64,000 nucleotides of DNA from Rhodovulum kholense (GTDB lineage Bacteria > Pseudomonadota > Alphaproteobacteria > Rhodobacterales > Rhodobacteraceae), in contig NZ_QAYC01000010.1 in assembly GCF_003053725.1 (NCBI RefSeq), forward strand, positions 1-64,000, read 5' to 3'. The translations under genes and the position numbers were made by a program. The notes beneath the pieces were generated by a model, which saw only the letters and a list, made by a program, of their open reading frames with translations, did no database searches and was not told the origin of the DNA. Below, piece after piece: positions 43,046 through 52,504 of the stretch. The first letter of the stretch is position 1, and every line of letters starts with the position of its first letter.

Positions 43046-43876
43046 CTAGCCCTGCCACTCGAACCTCAGCGGCAGGGTGAAGCTGTAGCGCGCGGCCGCG
43101 AGCCCCCGGGGCGCGGGCGGGAACCGGCCGGCGCGGCGCACCGCCGCCAGCGCGGCCTCGTCGAGGCGCGGGTCGCCCGCGCTTTGGACCAGGCGGGCCG
43201 AGACCAGCTGCCCGTCGCGCGCCAGCACCAGCTCGATCAGCGCCCGGCCGCTGGCCCGCGTGCCGCGCGGATAGCGGTGGCTGCGATCGACCCGCGCCAG
43301 AATCCGCGCGCCCCATTCGGCCTGCAGCGACGAGGCCCGGGCGGGCGTCAGCGTCGGCGCGCCGCCAGTGGCCCCCGCCCCGGCCTCGGCGGCCTCCGCC
43401 CGGCCCCGCGCCACCTGCGCCGCGCGCGCCTCCGAGGGCGGCGCGGGCCGGGCGGCCCTCGCCGGACGGGCTTCGGGCCTAAGCGTCGGCGCCGGGTCCG
43501 GCACGCGCCGGGGCTCGACTGTCTCGGGGGGCGCGGGCAGGTCGGCCTCGGAGCGCGGCTCGGCAAGCTTCGGCAGGGCCGGACGCGGCGTCGCAGCGCT
43601 GAGCGGCTCGGCACGCGGGACGCTTTTGGGCTCTGGCTCTGGCTCTGGCGCGGGCAGGCCCGCAAGCTCGGTCTCGGGCGCCGGGGCCTCGGTCCAGTCC
43701 TCGGCAAGCCTGGCATAGGACGCAGGCGCCGCCGCCAGCGTCACCAGCGCGTCGCCCCCCGGGCCGCCCTCGGCCCCGGCAACGCCCCCCTGCGGCGGCC
43801 GCGCCAGCGCGAAGGCCCCGACATGGAGCGCCAGCGCCAGCGGCACGAAGGCCAGAAGCTCGCCCGCCCGTTTCAT
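43046..43876 (-). CDS. tonB: TonB energy transducer
   Basis: Spans the periplasm to pass proton-motive energy to an outer membrane receptor. The 276-residue protein has one N-terminal membrane segment (about 7-25, with a His in LALHVGAFAL), a long Pro/Glu/Arg-rich middle (65-180), and the TonB C-domain with YPRGTRASGRALIELVLARD and AALAAVRRAGRFPPAP. It is last in a leftward operon with exbB, two exbD genes and a BtuCD-like importer, overlapping exbD by four bases. Confidence 0.88.
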   Translation of the reverse strand: MKRAGELLAFVPLALALHVGAFALARPPQGGVAGAEGGPGGDALVTLAAAPASYARLAEDWTEAPAPETELAGLPAPEPEPEPKSVPRAEPLSAATPRPALPKLAEPRSEADLPAPPETVEPRRVPDPAPTLRPEARPARAARPAPPSEARAAQVARGRAEAAEAGAGATGGAPTLTPARASSLQAEWGARILARVDRSHRYPRGTRASGRALIELVLARDGQLVSARLVQSAGDPRLDEAALAAVRRAGRFPPAPRGLAAARYSFTLPLRFEWQG

Positions 43877-44259
43877 CGCGGCACCGTCACCAGCCGCAAC
43901 GGGCCGCGCCCCTCGGCCGTCAGCCGCGCGGCAATACGTGCCAGCGCCGCCGCCTCGACCCCGGCATCGGCCCGGATCACCAGCGGCCCGGCGCCCACGG
44001 GACGGGCGGCGAGCGCCGCAAAGACCGCCTCGCCCCTAAGATCGCCGAAGGCCAGATCGCCCGCGGCCGACAGGTGCAACATGTCACCCGTGGCGGGCTC
44101 GGCCGCGTCCGCCTGCGGCGGCGCGGTCTCGAAGGGCGCGGGCGGCACCAGCCGCGCGCTCATCAGAAAGAAGATCAGCAAAAGGAAGACGACATTGATC
44201 ATCGGCACGATGCTTTCGCCCTGCCTGCGCTGCCGGTCGTCCGCGCCGAAGTCGAACAT
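43873..44259 (-). CDS. exbD: ExbD/TolR-type protein, copy 1
   Basis: Proton-channel partner of ExbB, 128 residues. The N-terminus is cytoplasmic, followed by a single span (INVVFLLLIFFLMSARLV), with the periplasmic domain after. The usual proton-carrying Asp of the ExbD span (as in PMIDVVFLLL of the neighbouring copy) is Asn here (PMINVVFLLL). The ATG at 44259 gives MFDFGADDRQRRQGES. It is followed by tonB. Confidence 0.85.
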   Translation of the reverse strand: MFDFGADDRQRRQGESIVPMINVVFLLLIFFLMSARLVPPAPFETAPPQADAAEPATGDMLHLSAAGDLAFGDLRGEAVFAALAARPVGAGPLVIRADAGVEAAALARIAARLTAEGRGPLRLVTVPR

Positions 44260-44263
44260 CGCC

Positions 44264-44647
44264 CTACTCCACCAGCATGAGCCCCGCGACCCCGGCCCGG
44301 CCGAGCGCGTCCATCGCATCGACCAGCGCCTGCAGATCGGCCCCGTCCCGGGCGCGCAGCAGGACCGGATCGCCCGGCGCGGGCGTGATCCGCGCCAGCT
44401 CTGTGGCGATCGCATCGGGCGCCATCGCCTGCCCGTTCAGCGAGAGCCCGTCCGGGCGCACCTCGATCAGCCTTGGCGGCCCCTGCCAGTCGCCCGCGCC
44501 GCCGCCTTGTGCCGCGACGATCCCGATCCCCGCCTCGGGGCCGAAGCGGGCGGCGATCATGAAGAAGACAAGCAGCAGGAAGACCACGTCGATCATCGGC
44601 GTGAGGCTCGGGCGGCGTGGCGGCCGGGGCGTGTCGAAGCTGAACAT
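44264..44647 (-). CDS. exbD: ExbD/TolR-type protein, copy 2
   Basis: A second ExbD of 127 residues, with the canonical Asp in LTPMIDVVFLLLVFFMIA. The periplasmic domain ends DALGRAGVAGLMLVE. It starts in the stop codon of exbB (TGATG) and is five bases ahead of the first listed ExbD. Two ExbDs, one lacking the Asp, suggest a mixed dimer within one ExbB pentamer. Confidence 0.88.
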   Translation of the reverse strand: MFSFDTPRPPRRPSLTPMIDVVFLLLVFFMIAARFGPEAGIGIVAAQGGGAGDWQGPPRLIEVRPDGLSLNGQAMAPDAIATELARITPAPGDPVLLRARDGADLQALVDAMDALGRAGVAGLMLVE

Positions 44648-45270
44648 CAGCCCGCCTCCGCCGCAAGGAACAGCCGGGTCGCGAGGTCTTCCATGTCGGC
44701 GCGGGCGCTGTCGGCCACGGATTCGAACCAGCTGAGCGAGACCGCCGCCGGGATTGCCACCGCCATGCCGGCGGCCGTGGTCAGAAGCGCCTCCCAGATG
44801 CCGCCCGCCAGATCGGCCGGGTCGGCCGCCGAGCCCGCCGCTTGCAGCGCCTGGAACGCATCGATCATGCCCAGAACCGTGCCGAGAAGACCCAGAAGCG
44901 GCGCGATCACCGCGATCAGTTCCAGTGCCCGAAGCCCCGCGCGCGCCTCGACCAGCAGGCGCCGGGCGACGCGGGTGGTTTCCTCGCGCGCCTTCGCCTC
45001 GGGCAGGCCCAGCGCCAGCGCCCCAATGGCCGCGCGGACCAGCCGGGCGCGCAGCCCGACGCGGCCCGCAACCGCCTCGGCCGCCGCTTCGCGCGCGCCC
45101 TCCTGCCAGAGCCGCACCGCGCGTTCGGCCCGGGCGCCCGCGAAGGCGCCCATCCGCGCGAGGCCCCAGAGCTTCCAGAGGATCAGGCTGAGCGTCGCGA
45201 CCGACAGGCCCGCGATGGCCCACATCGCCGCGCCGCCGGTGTGAAGGAAGGACAGGATCGGGTCGATCAT
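44647..45270 (-). CDS. exbB: ExbB/MotA/TolQ proton channel
   Basis: Membrane scaffold of the TonB-energising complex. The 207-residue protein has three spans: one near the N-terminus (GGAAMWAIAGLSVATLSLIL), and two in the conserved half around ELIAVIAPLLGLLGTVLGMI and GGIWEALLTTAAGMAVAIPA. The TonB-complex motif GLLGTVLGMIDAFQAL is clear. It lies 34 bases after the ABC ATPase gene and is coupled to exbD. Confidence 0.88.
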   Translation of the reverse strand: MIDPILSFLHTGGAAMWAIAGLSVATLSLILWKLWGLARMGAFAGARAERAVRLWQEGAREAAAEAVAGRVGLRARLVRAAIGALALGLPEAKAREETTRVARRLLVEARAGLRALELIAVIAPLLGLLGTVLGMIDAFQALQAAGSAADPADLAGGIWEALLTTAAGMAVAIPAAVSLSWFESVADSARADMEDLATRLFLAAEAG

Positions 45271-45304
45271 GCGGCAGGCTCCTCGGCCGGGCGTGAATTG
45301 GGGG

Positions 45305-46063
45305 TCATCGCACCACCTCGAGCGGCTGGAAGACCGGGCCGTCGGGGGTCTCGGCCAGATAGGCGCGCAGCCCGAAGACCTCGGCCAGATTGGCCTCGCT
45401 CAGCACCGCGCGGGGCGGGCCGTCGGCCACCAGACGGCCGCGATGCATCAGCAGGAGCCGGGTGCAGAACCGGACCGCCAGCCCCAGATCGTGGAGCGAG
45501 ACCATCACCAGGCGGCCTTCGGCGGCAAGGCGCGCGAACAGCGCCATGGTGGTAAACTGATGCGCCGGGTCGAGCCCGGCAATGGGTTCGTCGGCCATCA
45601 GCACCGGCGCCTCCTGCGCCAGCGCCCGGGCGATCAGCACCCGCGCCTGTTCGCCCCCAGACAGCTCGGTCGCGCAGCGCGTGGCGAAACCGCCAAGTTC
45701 GAGGCGGGCCATCGCGGCGTCAACGGCGGCACGGTCGGCAGGTCCGGGACGCTGGCCCGGCCCCAGATGCGGCGTGCGGCCAAGCGCGACCAGGGTCTCG
45801 ACGCTGACCGGCCAGGCGATCTCGCGCGTTTGCGGCAGCCAGGCGGCGGTGCGGGCACGCTCGGGCGCGGGGAGGCGCGCGAGGCTCGATGTGCCCTTGT
45901 GCGGCAGAAGGCCGAGGGCTGCGCGCATCAATGTGGTCTTGCCCGCGCCATTGGGACCGACAAGGCCCACGCAGTCGCCCGGCGACAGCCGTGCGGTGAC
46001 ATCGTCGACCACAGGGCAGGCGCCGCGCCGGACGGTCAGATGCGAAAGCTCAAGCCCGGTCAT
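45305..46063 (-). CDS. btuD: B12/Fe-chelate ABC transporter ATPase
   Basis: ATPase of an importer of the BtuCD/FecCDE type, 252 residues. Walker A is VGPNGAGKTTLMRAALGLLP, the signature ELSGGEQARVLIARAL, Walker B VLMADEPIAGLD, and the switch His SLHDLGLAVRF. It overlaps the permease gene by four bases. Sequence alone does not separate iron-siderophore, heme and cobalamin ATPases; the upstream cobalamin riboswitch makes B12 the likely substrate. Confidence 0.8.
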   Translation of the reverse strand: MTGLELSHLTVRRGACPVVDDVTARLSPGDCVGLVGPNGAGKTTLMRAALGLLPHKGTSSLARLPAPERARTAAWLPQTREIAWPVSVETLVALGRTPHLGPGQRPGPADRAAVDAAMARLELGGFATRCATELSGGEQARVLIARALAQEAPVLMADEPIAGLDPAHQFTTMALFARLAAEGRLVMVSLHDLGLAVRFCTRLLLMHRGRLVADGPPRAVLSEANLAEVFGLRAYLAETPDGPVFQPLEVVR

Positions 46064-47052
46064 GCGCCCGCCTCCGCCCGGGTGCGGTAGATCAGCCGGA
46101 TGAACAGCGGCGCGCCGATCAGTGCTGTGACGACGCCCAGCTTGAGATCGCGGTCGGGCAGAACCAGCCGCACGCCGATATCGGCGGCCAGCAGAAGGGC
46201 CGCGCCGCCCAGCGCCGAGGCCGCCAGCAGCCGCCCGGGCCGGGCGCCCACCAGCGGGCGCAGCAGATGCGGCACGATCAGACCGACAAAGCCGATGGCG
46301 CCCGCGACCGCCACCCCCGCGCCCACCGAGGCCGCGACACCCAGGACCAGCGCGAGGCGCATCCGCCCGAGCCGGATGCCCAGCGCCGCCGCCGCATCCT
46401 CGCCCAGCGTCAGGGCATCGAGCCCGCGGCCGAGCCCGGCCAGCATCAACCAGCCCAGAAGCGTCAGCGGCAGCGCCAGCCAGACATGGGTGAAGGACCG
46501 GTCGGCCAGCGAGCCCATCAGCCAGAACACGATATCGGCCGTGGCGTAAGGATTGGGCGAGAGGTTCAGCACCAGTTGCGTCAGCGCGCCCGCCAGCGCC
46601 GAAAGGGCGATGCCCGCGAGGATCAGCGTGAAGGCCCCGCCGCGGGGTCCGGCCAGAAGCAGCAGCAGCGAGACGGCGATCAGCGCGCCGGTCAGAGCCG
46701 AAGCGGGAAGCGCCAGCACATGCGCCGAGGCAAGCCCCGTCTGCAGCGCCAGTACCGCGCCCAGCGCGGCGCTCGACGAGACGCCGATCAGGCCGGGCTC
46801 GGCCAGCGGGTTGCGCATGTAGCCCTGCAGCGCCGCGCCCGAGAGCCCGAGGCTCGCGCCCACCAGCACGGCCAGGATCGCGCGGGGCAGCCGGATCTCG
46901 CGCATGACCAGCACCGCCGCCTCGCCGCGCCCGGCCAGCAGCGCCGAGAGGCTGTCGCCGACCGACAGTCCCGCCGGGCCGATCAGCAGCGACAGCCCGA
47001 AAAGCGCCACCACCAGCAGCGCAAGCGCCCAGAAGAGCCCCTGCCCCCTCAT
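46060..47052 (-). CDS. btuC: B12/Fe-chelate ABC transporter permease (FecCD family)
   Basis: Inner membrane permease of 330 residues with about ten hydrophobic spans. The family block RLPRAILAVLVGASLGLSGA is at 53-72, followed by GYMRNPLAEPGLIGVSSSAA, and the C-terminal GAIGFVGLIVPHLLRPLVGA. It is the first gene behind a cobalamin riboswitch. The periplasmic binding protein (BtuF) that would deliver substrate is not encoded in the operon. A 16-codon upstream frame overlaps its start (ATGA). Confidence 0.82.
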   Translation of the reverse strand: MRGQGLFWALALLVVALFGLSLLIGPAGLSVGDSLSALLAGRGEAAVLVMREIRLPRAILAVLVGASLGLSGAALQGYMRNPLAEPGLIGVSSSAALGAVLALQTGLASAHVLALPASALTGALIAVSLLLLLAGPRGGAFTLILAGIALSALAGALTQLVLNLSPNPYATADIVFWLMGSLADRSFTHVWLALPLTLLGWLMLAGLGRGLDALTLGEDAAAALGIRLGRMRLALVLGVAASVGAGVAVAGAIGFVGLIVPHLLRPLVGARPGRLLAASALGGAALLLAADIGVRLVLPDRDLKLGVVTALIGAPLFIRLIYRTRAEAGA

Positions 47053-47099
47053 GCGCGCGCTCCGTCTCGGTCGGCCGGTCTTGTCTCCGGATCGTTCAT
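47049..47099 (-). CDS. Possible 16-codon leader peptide before btuC
   Basis: ATG at 47099 reads MNDPETRPADRDGARA and stops in a TGA that shares bases with the btuC ATG. A GGAAGGCAGGG stretch precedes it. This arrangement could couple riboswitch-controlled initiation to btuC translation, or be chance. Confidence 0.3.
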   Translation of the reverse strand: MNDPETRPADRDGARA

Positions 47100-47236
47100 C
47101 GCCCTGCCTTCCCTGCCCTTGCGGGCGGTCCGGGGCGCGGCAGGATCGGGCCAGCCCCCCGGACGGTGATCTGTCTCACCGCTGCGGTCTGGCCGCTCCG
47201 GGGCGCACCCCGCGCCCGGAAAGGGTGATCGTCGCT

Positions 47237-47421
47237 TCGGCAGGTCTCCTGGCTTGCGGGTCTTCGCTTGGCTGGCCTTCCCGGGACAGGCCCAGTGGCG
47301 TCTGTCAGCCGCGCTCTCCGCCTACAGTTGCGGGGGCAGCCGCGGAGTTGCCCTTGCGGGGGCGCACCGCGTTCCCTTTTCTCCGGCCTTGCGGGCCGGA
47401 ACCGAAGTCGCTCCTGCCTAG
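47237..47421 (-). ncRNA. Cobalamin riboswitch
   Basis: On the minus strand the segment shows the conserved parts in order: the GGTTCCGGCCCGCAAGGCCG hairpin near the 5' end, AAAAGGGAAC, CCCCCGCAACTGTAGGCGG, GACGCCACTGGG, GGGAAGGCC, and the B12 box AGCCAGGAGACCTGCC at about 47239-47254. Binding of adenosyl- or related cobalamin would shut down the downstream operon. An expression-platform hairpin GGGCGC/GCGCCC lies at 47201-47217. Confidence 0.95.
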
Positions 47422-47460
47422 CCCATCGGCGCGCATTGTCAAAGCCCAATTGCGGGCGGC

Positions 47461-47850
47461 TCAGGGCTCTCCGGCCAGCCCCTTGAGGATCGGGCAGTCG
47501 GGACGATGATCGCCCGCGCAGGCCGCCATCAGATCGGCAAGCGTCGCCCGCATCGCCTGCAGCTCCAGGATCTTGGCATCGATCTGCGCCAGATGGGTGC
47601 GGGCGATCTCTTTCACATCGGCGCTGGCCCGGTCCTTGTCGGTATAAAGCGCCAGAAGCGCCCGGCATTCCTCGATCGAGAAGCCGAGCGACCGCGCCCG
47701 GCCCAGAAAGGTCAGGTTGTGCAGGTCGGTTTCCGAGAAATGCCGGTAGCCATTGGCGCCCCGGGCCGGACGGATCAGGCCGATCTCCTCGTAATAGCGG
47801 ATGGTCTTGGCGGGCAGGCCCGTCGCCTTCGAGATGTCGCCGATATTCAT
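47461..47850 (-). CDS. cueR: Copper-responsive MerR regulator CueR
   Basis: Activates copper export genes when Cu(I) binds. The 129-residue protein has the winged helix ([20 protein letters not shown] at 1-20), the dimerisation helix, and the metal loop with Cys111 and Cys119 ([11 protein letters not shown]), spaced as in CueR. It is transcribed behind copA and overlaps it by four bases (ATGA), so it is expressed with its target. A matching operator lies in front of copA. Confidence 0.9.
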   Translation of the reverse strand: MNIGDISKATGLPAKTIRYYEEIGLIRPARGANGYRHFSETDLHNLTFLGRARSLGFSIEECRALLALYTDKDRASADVKEIARTHLAQIDAKILELQAMRATLADLMAACAGDHRPDCPILKGLAGEP

Positions 47851-50288
47851 GACCGGGCCTCCAGCGGCCCGAGCCCGCGCAGCCGAAGCGCGTTCGACAG
47901 CACGAAGAGGCTCGAGCAGGCCATCGCCCCCGCCGCCAGCATCGGCGACAGCATGAGCCCGTTCAGCGGATAAAGCACCCCCGCCGCAACCGGGATCAGC
48001 GCAACGTTATAGGCGAAGGCCCAGAACAGGTTCTGGCGGATATTGGCCAGCGTCCGGCGGCTGACATGGAGCGCGTTGACGACGCCCTGCGGATCGCCCG
48101 ACATCAGCACCACGTCGCCCGCCTCGATGGCGACATCGGTGCCGGTGCCGATGGCAAGCCCCACATCGGCCGCAGCCAGCGCGGGCGCGTCGTTGAGCCC
48201 GTCGCCGACGAAGGCGACGGGGCCCTCGGCGCGGAGCCCCTGCAGCGCCTCGACCTTGCCGCCGGGCAGAACGCCTGCCACCACATGGCCGATGCCAAGC
48301 TCGGCCGCGACGGCGCGCGCGGTCGGCTCGGTATCGCCGGTGATCAGCGCGGTCGCGACACCCATCCGGTGCAGCCCCGCGATCGCCGCGCGCGCCGAGG
48401 GCTTGATCGGGTCGGCCAGCGCCAGCACCCCCGCCGCACGCCCGTCGAGGGCCACGAAAACGGGCGTTGCCCCCGTGGCGGCCAGCGTCGCCGCCTCGGC
48501 CTCGAGGGGGCCAAGCGCGATGCCCTCGCGCGCCATCAGCCGTTCGGCGCCCACCAGGACATCACGGCCGCCGACCCGGCCCCTGACGCCGAAACCGGGC
48601 AACGCCTCGACGCCCTCGGCCTCGGGATGATCTGGCGCGGCGGCCAGGATGGCGCGGGCCAGCGGATGCTCCGATCGGGCCTCGAGCGCGGCGGCCGCGG
48701 CCAGGACCTCGCCGCGATCAAAGCCCTCGGCCAGCCGCGCTTCGGTCAGTTCGGGGCGGCCCTCGGTCAGGGTGCCGGTCTTGTCGAAGGCGACCGTCGC
48801 GACGCCCGACAGGCTTTGCAACGCATCGCCCTTGCGGAAGAGAACCCCCATTTCGGCGGCGCGGCCCGTGCCCACCATCACCGAGGTCGGCGTGGCCAGC
48901 CCCATGGCGCAGGGACAGGCGACGATCAGCACCGAGACGCCCGCGACCAATGCGAGGCCCAGCGCCGGGTCGGGCCCGACGATCAGCCAGACAGCCACGG
49001 TCAGCGCGGCGGCGGCCAGGACGGCGGGCACGAAGATGCCGGTGATCCGGTCGGCCAGCGCCTGCACCGGCAGCTTGGCGCCCTGCGCCGTCTCGACCAT
49101 CGCCACGATCTGGGCCAGCGCGGTCTCGCGGCCGACCCGGGTGGCGCGGAACCTCAGCGCGGCCGCGCCATTGACGGTGCCGCCGGTGACCGCGTCGCCG
49201 GGCGCCTTGTCGGCGGGCATCGGCTCGCCGGTCAGCATCGATTCGTCGACCGGCCCCTGCCCCTCGACGATCTCGCCATCGGTAGGGATGCGCTCGCCGG
49301 GGCGGACCTCGATCAGATCGCCGGGGGCAAGCAGCTCGACGGGCCGGTCCTCGAGACCCGTTTCAGTGACGACCCGGGCGCTGTGCGGTTGCAGCCCCAT
49401 CAGATGCCGGATCGCCTCGCCGGTGCGGCCCCGGGCGCGGGCCTCGAGGGTGCGGCCGATCAGGATCAGGGTGACGATGACCGCCGCGGCCTCGAAATAG
49501 ACATGGGCCGTTCCGGCGGGCAGCAGGCTGGGCGCGAAGGTCGCGAGCGTGGAATAGCCCCAGGCCGCGCCGGTGCCGAGCGCGACCAGCGCGTTCATGT
49601 CGGGCGCGCCCTTCAGCAGGAGCGGCACGCCCTTCAGGAAGAAGGACCGGCCCGGACCGGCGAGGATCGCGGTGGTCAGCAGGAACGAAACGACGCGCAG
49701 CCCGGTTTCCGAGACGATCCCGGCCAGCGCCTCGCGGGCGCCGGGGATCACGTGACCGCCCATTTCCAGAAGCACCACGGGCAGCGCCAGCAGACCCGCG
49801 ATCCAGGCCCGGCGAGCGAGCTTGCGGGCCTCGGCGGCCTGGGCCGCGCCGGGTTCGGGCCGCGCCTCGGCGGTCAGCGGGGTCGCCGGATAGCCTGCCT
49901 CGGTCACCGCGCGGGCCAGCGCACGGGCATCGGCCAGGCCCTCGGCGGCGGTCACGCGGGCCTGACCGGTCGCGAGGTTCATCGCCGCCGACAGAACCCC
50001 GGGCTGGGCCAGCAGCGTGCGCTCGATCCGGCCGGTGCAGGAGGCACAGGTCGCGCCCTCGACGTTGAGCGAGATGTCGGTCCGGGCGACGCCGAAGCCC
50101 GCCCCCTCGACCGCCCCGATCAGCGGCGCGGGCGGACCGGAATGCTCGACCTCGGCGGTGCCGGTCGCGAGGTTGACCCGGGCGGCCTCGACCTCGGGCA
50201 GCTCGGTCAGGGCGCGCTCGACCCGCCGCACGCAGCCCGCGCAATGCAGCCCTTCGAGCTTCAGCCTGGTGGTGGTGATCGCGGTCAT
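47847..50288 (-). CDS. copA: Copper-exporting P-type ATPase
   Basis: Pumps Cu(I) from the cytoplasm. The 813-residue protein has two heavy-metal domains (Cys16/Cys19 in GLHCAGC and Cys81/Cys84 in GATCASC), eight expected spans, the actuator TGEP, the transport motif CPC in [13 protein letters not shown], the phosphorylated Asp in [11 protein letters not shown], and the hinge [20 protein letters not shown]. All catalytic motifs are intact. It is first in the copA-cueR operon. Confidence 0.95.
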   Translation of the reverse strand: MTAITTTRLKLEGLHCAGCVRRVERALTELPEVEAARVNLATGTAEVEHSGPPAPLIGAVEGAGFGVARTDISLNVEGATCASCTGRIERTLLAQPGVLSAAMNLATGQARVTAAEGLADARALARAVTEAGYPATPLTAEARPEPGAAQAAEARKLARRAWIAGLLALPVVLLEMGGHVIPGAREALAGIVSETGLRVVSFLLTTAILAGPGRSFFLKGVPLLLKGAPDMNALVALGTGAAWGYSTLATFAPSLLPAGTAHVYFEAAAVIVTLILIGRTLEARARGRTGEAIRHLMGLQPHSARVVTETGLEDRPVELLAPGDLIEVRPGERIPTDGEIVEGQGPVDESMLTGEPMPADKAPGDAVTGGTVNGAAALRFRATRVGRETALAQIVAMVETAQGAKLPVQALADRITGIFVPAVLAAAALTVAVWLIVGPDPALGLALVAGVSVLIVACPCAMGLATPTSVMVGTGRAAEMGVLFRKGDALQSLSGVATVAFDKTGTLTEGRPELTEARLAEGFDRGEVLAAAAALEARSEHPLARAILAAAPDHPEAEGVEALPGFGVRGRVGGRDVLVGAERLMAREGIALGPLEAEAATLAATGATPVFVALDGRAAGVLALADPIKPSARAAIAGLHRMGVATALITGDTEPTARAVAAELGIGHVVAGVLPGGKVEALQGLRAEGPVAFVGDGLNDAPALAAADVGLAIGTGTDVAIEAGDVVLMSGDPQGVVNALHVSRRTLANIRQNLFWAFAYNVALIPVAAGVLYPLNGLMLSPMLAAGAMACSSLFVLSNALRLRGLGPLEARS

Positions 50289-50327
50289 GACAGCCTCCGT
50301 GCAGCGTCCGTCGGATTGGATGCCCCT

Positions 50328-50358
50328 CAGATAGGGCCTCCAGTCGCTGGAAGGTCAA
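50328..50358 (-). promoter_or_regulatory. CueR-type promoter of copA
   Basis: On the minus strand, -35 TTGACC and -10 TATCTG are 19 bases apart, the stretched spacing typical of MerR-family promoters. Between them lies the dyad CCTTCCAG-CGA-CTGGAGG, close to the CueR operator consensus. It is about 40 bases ahead of copA. Confidence 0.85.
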
Positions 50359-50406
50359 GGGCCCTGCCGCGCTTTGTCAGGGAAACCGACCGCCTGGGGG
50401 CTCGCG

Positions 50407-50427
50407 CGAATTTTCTGCGAAAATTCG
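50407..50427. repeat. Small palindromic hairpin
   Basis: CGAATTTTC/GAAAATTCG with a three-base loop, between the copA promoter and the end of cbbR. Same design as the two hairpins at 10926-11002. It may end the leftward cbbR transcript. Confidence 0.55.
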
Positions 50428-50442
50428 GGGCCGGAGACCGGC

Positions 50443-51369
50443 CTATCGCGGCAGGAACGCGCCCTGGCGGCCCACAATGTAGCCGTGGATGCGCCGACCG
50501 GCCGCGCTGAGCGCGGTATCGCTGCGATGGACCAGGAACCACTGCCGCACCAGCGGCAGCGCGGGGGCGTCCAGTTCGACCAGCCGCCCGGCGGCCAGTT
50601 CCTCGACCACCGTGTGACGCGAGATCAGCGCGATCCCGAGCCCCGCCATCACCGCCTGCTTGATGGTCTCGTTGCTTTCCAGCTCGATCACCCGTTGCGG
50701 ACGCCCCTTGCCCAGCCGCTCGATGAACCGATCCATCAGGACGCGGGTTCCGGACTCCACCTCGCGCGCGAGAAAGGTTTCGGCCAGCACCCGTTCGGCC
50801 GCGATCCGCTCCTGCCCGGCCAGCGGGTGATCGGGCGGCGCGATCAGCACATGGGGATGCGGTCCCAGCACCGTCGCATGCACTTCGGGCACCCGGGGCG
50901 GCCGCCCCATGATCGCGATATCGACGCTTGCCGCCTGCAGCGCCGTCACCACCATTTCGCGCGAGCCCACCCGCAGGATCACGTCGATCTCGGCAAAGGC
51001 GCGGTGCAGCTCGGCCACCAGGCGCGGCGCAAAATACTTGGCGGTGGCGACGACGCCCAGCGTCACCATCCCCTCCATCCCCTCGTTGAGCGCGCGCACA
51101 TGATCGACGCAGGCCTCGAGCGCGGTCTCGATCGCGCGCGCGCCCACCAGAACCGCCTCGCCCTGGCGCGTGAGTCGCGCCACGCCCTGGGGGCCGCGAT
51201 CGACCAGGCGGGCGCCGAAATTCTCTTCGAGCTGGCGCAGCTGGGTATGGACGGCCGGGGTCGTCAGGTGGATCGACTCGGCCGCCGCCGTCAGGGTCCC
51301 GTGCTCGGCCACGGCACGCAACGCCCTGAGTTGCTTGAAGGTTACCGCTTCGGGTCGGAGTGTCGACAT
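50443..51369 (-). CDS. cbbR: LysR-type regulator CbbR
   Basis: Activates Calvin-cycle genes in response to metabolites such as RuBP. The 308-residue protein has the winged helix at about 10-65 (FKQLRALRAVAEHGTLTAAA, HTQLRQLEENFGARL) and the effector domain. It is divergent from cbbF, the classic arrangement. I chose the ATG at 51369; a GTG at 51393 would add eight residues but would place the start upstream of a CbbR-like site and lacks a better ribosome-binding site. Confidence 0.88.
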   Translation of the reverse strand: MSTLRPEAVTFKQLRALRAVAEHGTLTAAAESIHLTTPAVHTQLRQLEENFGARLVDRGPQGVARLTRQGEAVLVGARAIETALEACVDHVRALNEGMEGMVTLGVVATAKYFAPRLVAELHRAFAEIDVILRVGSREMVVTALQAASVDIAIMGRPPRVPEVHATVLGPHPHVLIAPPDHPLAGQERIAAERVLAETFLAREVESGTRVLMDRFIERLGKGRPQRVIELESNETIKQAVMAGLGIALISRHTVVEELAAGRLVELDAPALPLVRQWFLVHRSDTALSAAGRRIHGYIVGRQGAFLPR

Positions 51370-51376
51370 GAGGTTT

Positions 51377-51390
51377 TCAAAAAAATCTAA
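51377..51390 (+). promoter_or_regulatory. Possible CbbR site
   Basis: TCAAAAAAATCTAA fits TNA-N8-TNA, close to the CbbR half-site pattern TNA-N7/8-TNA. It lies in the AT-rich cbbR-cbbF intergenic region, about 90 bases ahead of cbbF and directly in front of cbbR. Confidence 0.35.
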
Positions 51391-51479
51391 CACAGGTTCC
51401 GCGTTTTTAAATTCTCCACCATGCCGTCATCCTTTAGCAACCGGTATCGACAACGCGTCGCCAGATTCGGGAGAAATTT

Positions 51480-52487
51480 ATGCAACGAGAAAATCCGATC
51501 CGGGATTTGCAGCATATCCCCGCCGCACTTCAGCCCATCCTGAACGCGCTCTGCGAGGTCGGCATCGACCTGTCGCGGGTGATCCAGCGCGGGCCGCTGG
51601 GCGGCGCGCTGGGGGCCGCGGTCGGCGAAAACCTGGGCGGCGACACCCAGAAGGCGCTGGACCTGATGGCCGACGACGCCTTCTGCGAACGTCTCAAGAC
51701 CGCCAATGTCCGCTTCTATGCCTCGGAAGAACAGGACGTCGTGGCCGAGCTTGACCCCGCGGGCGCCTATGCCGTTGCCATCGACCCGCTCGACGGGTCC
51801 TCGAACATCGACGTCAACGTCTCGATAGGCACGATCTTCTCGATCTTCGAGGCGGCCGCGACCGGCGATGCCAGCGTGCTGCGCCCGGCCAGCGAACAGA
51901 TCGGCGCGGGCTACATCATCTACGGGCCGCAGACGATGCTGGTCTGCACCTTCGGCAAGGGCACCCAGGAATACCTTCTGGACCCCGACAGCAAGCAGTT
52001 CGTGCTGGTGGCCGAGGCCGTGAAGGTGCCCGACACCTCGCGCGAATTCGCCATCAACGCCTCGAACTACCGGCACTGGTCGCGGCCGATCCGGGCCTAT
52101 ATCGACGATTGCCTCGCCGGCGAGGAAGGCCCGCGCGCCTCGAACTTCAACATGCGCTGGGTCGCCTCGCTGGTGGCCGAAACCCACCGGATCCTGACCC
52201 GGGGCGGCGTCTTCCTGTACCCCGGCGATGCCCGCAAGGGCTACGAGCGCGGCCGTCTGCGGATGGTCTATGAATGCGCGCCCATCGCCTTCGTGATCCA
52301 GCAGGCCGGCGGGCTCGCGACCGACGCGCAGGACCCGATCCTGGGCAAGACCGCCGAAAGCCTGCATGCCCGCACGCCGTTCGTCTTCGGCTCGACCGAC
52401 AAGGTCAGCCGCATCGCCGCCTATCACGACCTGCCGGACGAAGAGGTCAATGCCCTGTTCGGCAATCGCGGCCTGTTCCGCGTCTGA
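51480..52487 (+). CDS. cbbF: Fructose-1,6-bisphosphatase, Calvin cycle
   Basis: Releases phosphate from fructose-1,6-bisphosphate in RuBP regeneration; also may act on sedoheptulose bisphosphate. The 335-residue class I enzyme has the metal and phosphate block [19 protein letters not shown] near residue 100 and later [26 protein letters not shown] lies ahead of the ATG. First gene of the cbb operon, divergent from cbbR. Confidence 0.94.
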   Translation: MQRENPIRDLQHIPAALQPILNALCEVGIDLSRVIQRGPLGGALGAAVGENLGGDTQKALDLMADDAFCERLKTANVRFYASEEQDVVAELDPAGAYAVAIDPLDGSSNIDVNVSIGTIFSIFEAAATGDASVLRPASEQIGAGYIIYGPQTMLVCTFGKGTQEYLLDPDSKQFVLVAEAVKVPDTSREFAINASNYRHWSRPIRAYIDDCLAGEEGPRASNFNMRWVASLVAETHRILTRGGVFLYPGDARKGYERGRLRMVYECAPIAFVIQQAGGLATDAQDPILGKTAESLHARTPFVFGSTDKVSRIAAYHDLPDEEVNALFGNRGLFRV

Positions 52488-52504
52488 GTTCCTGGAGGAC
52501 AGTC

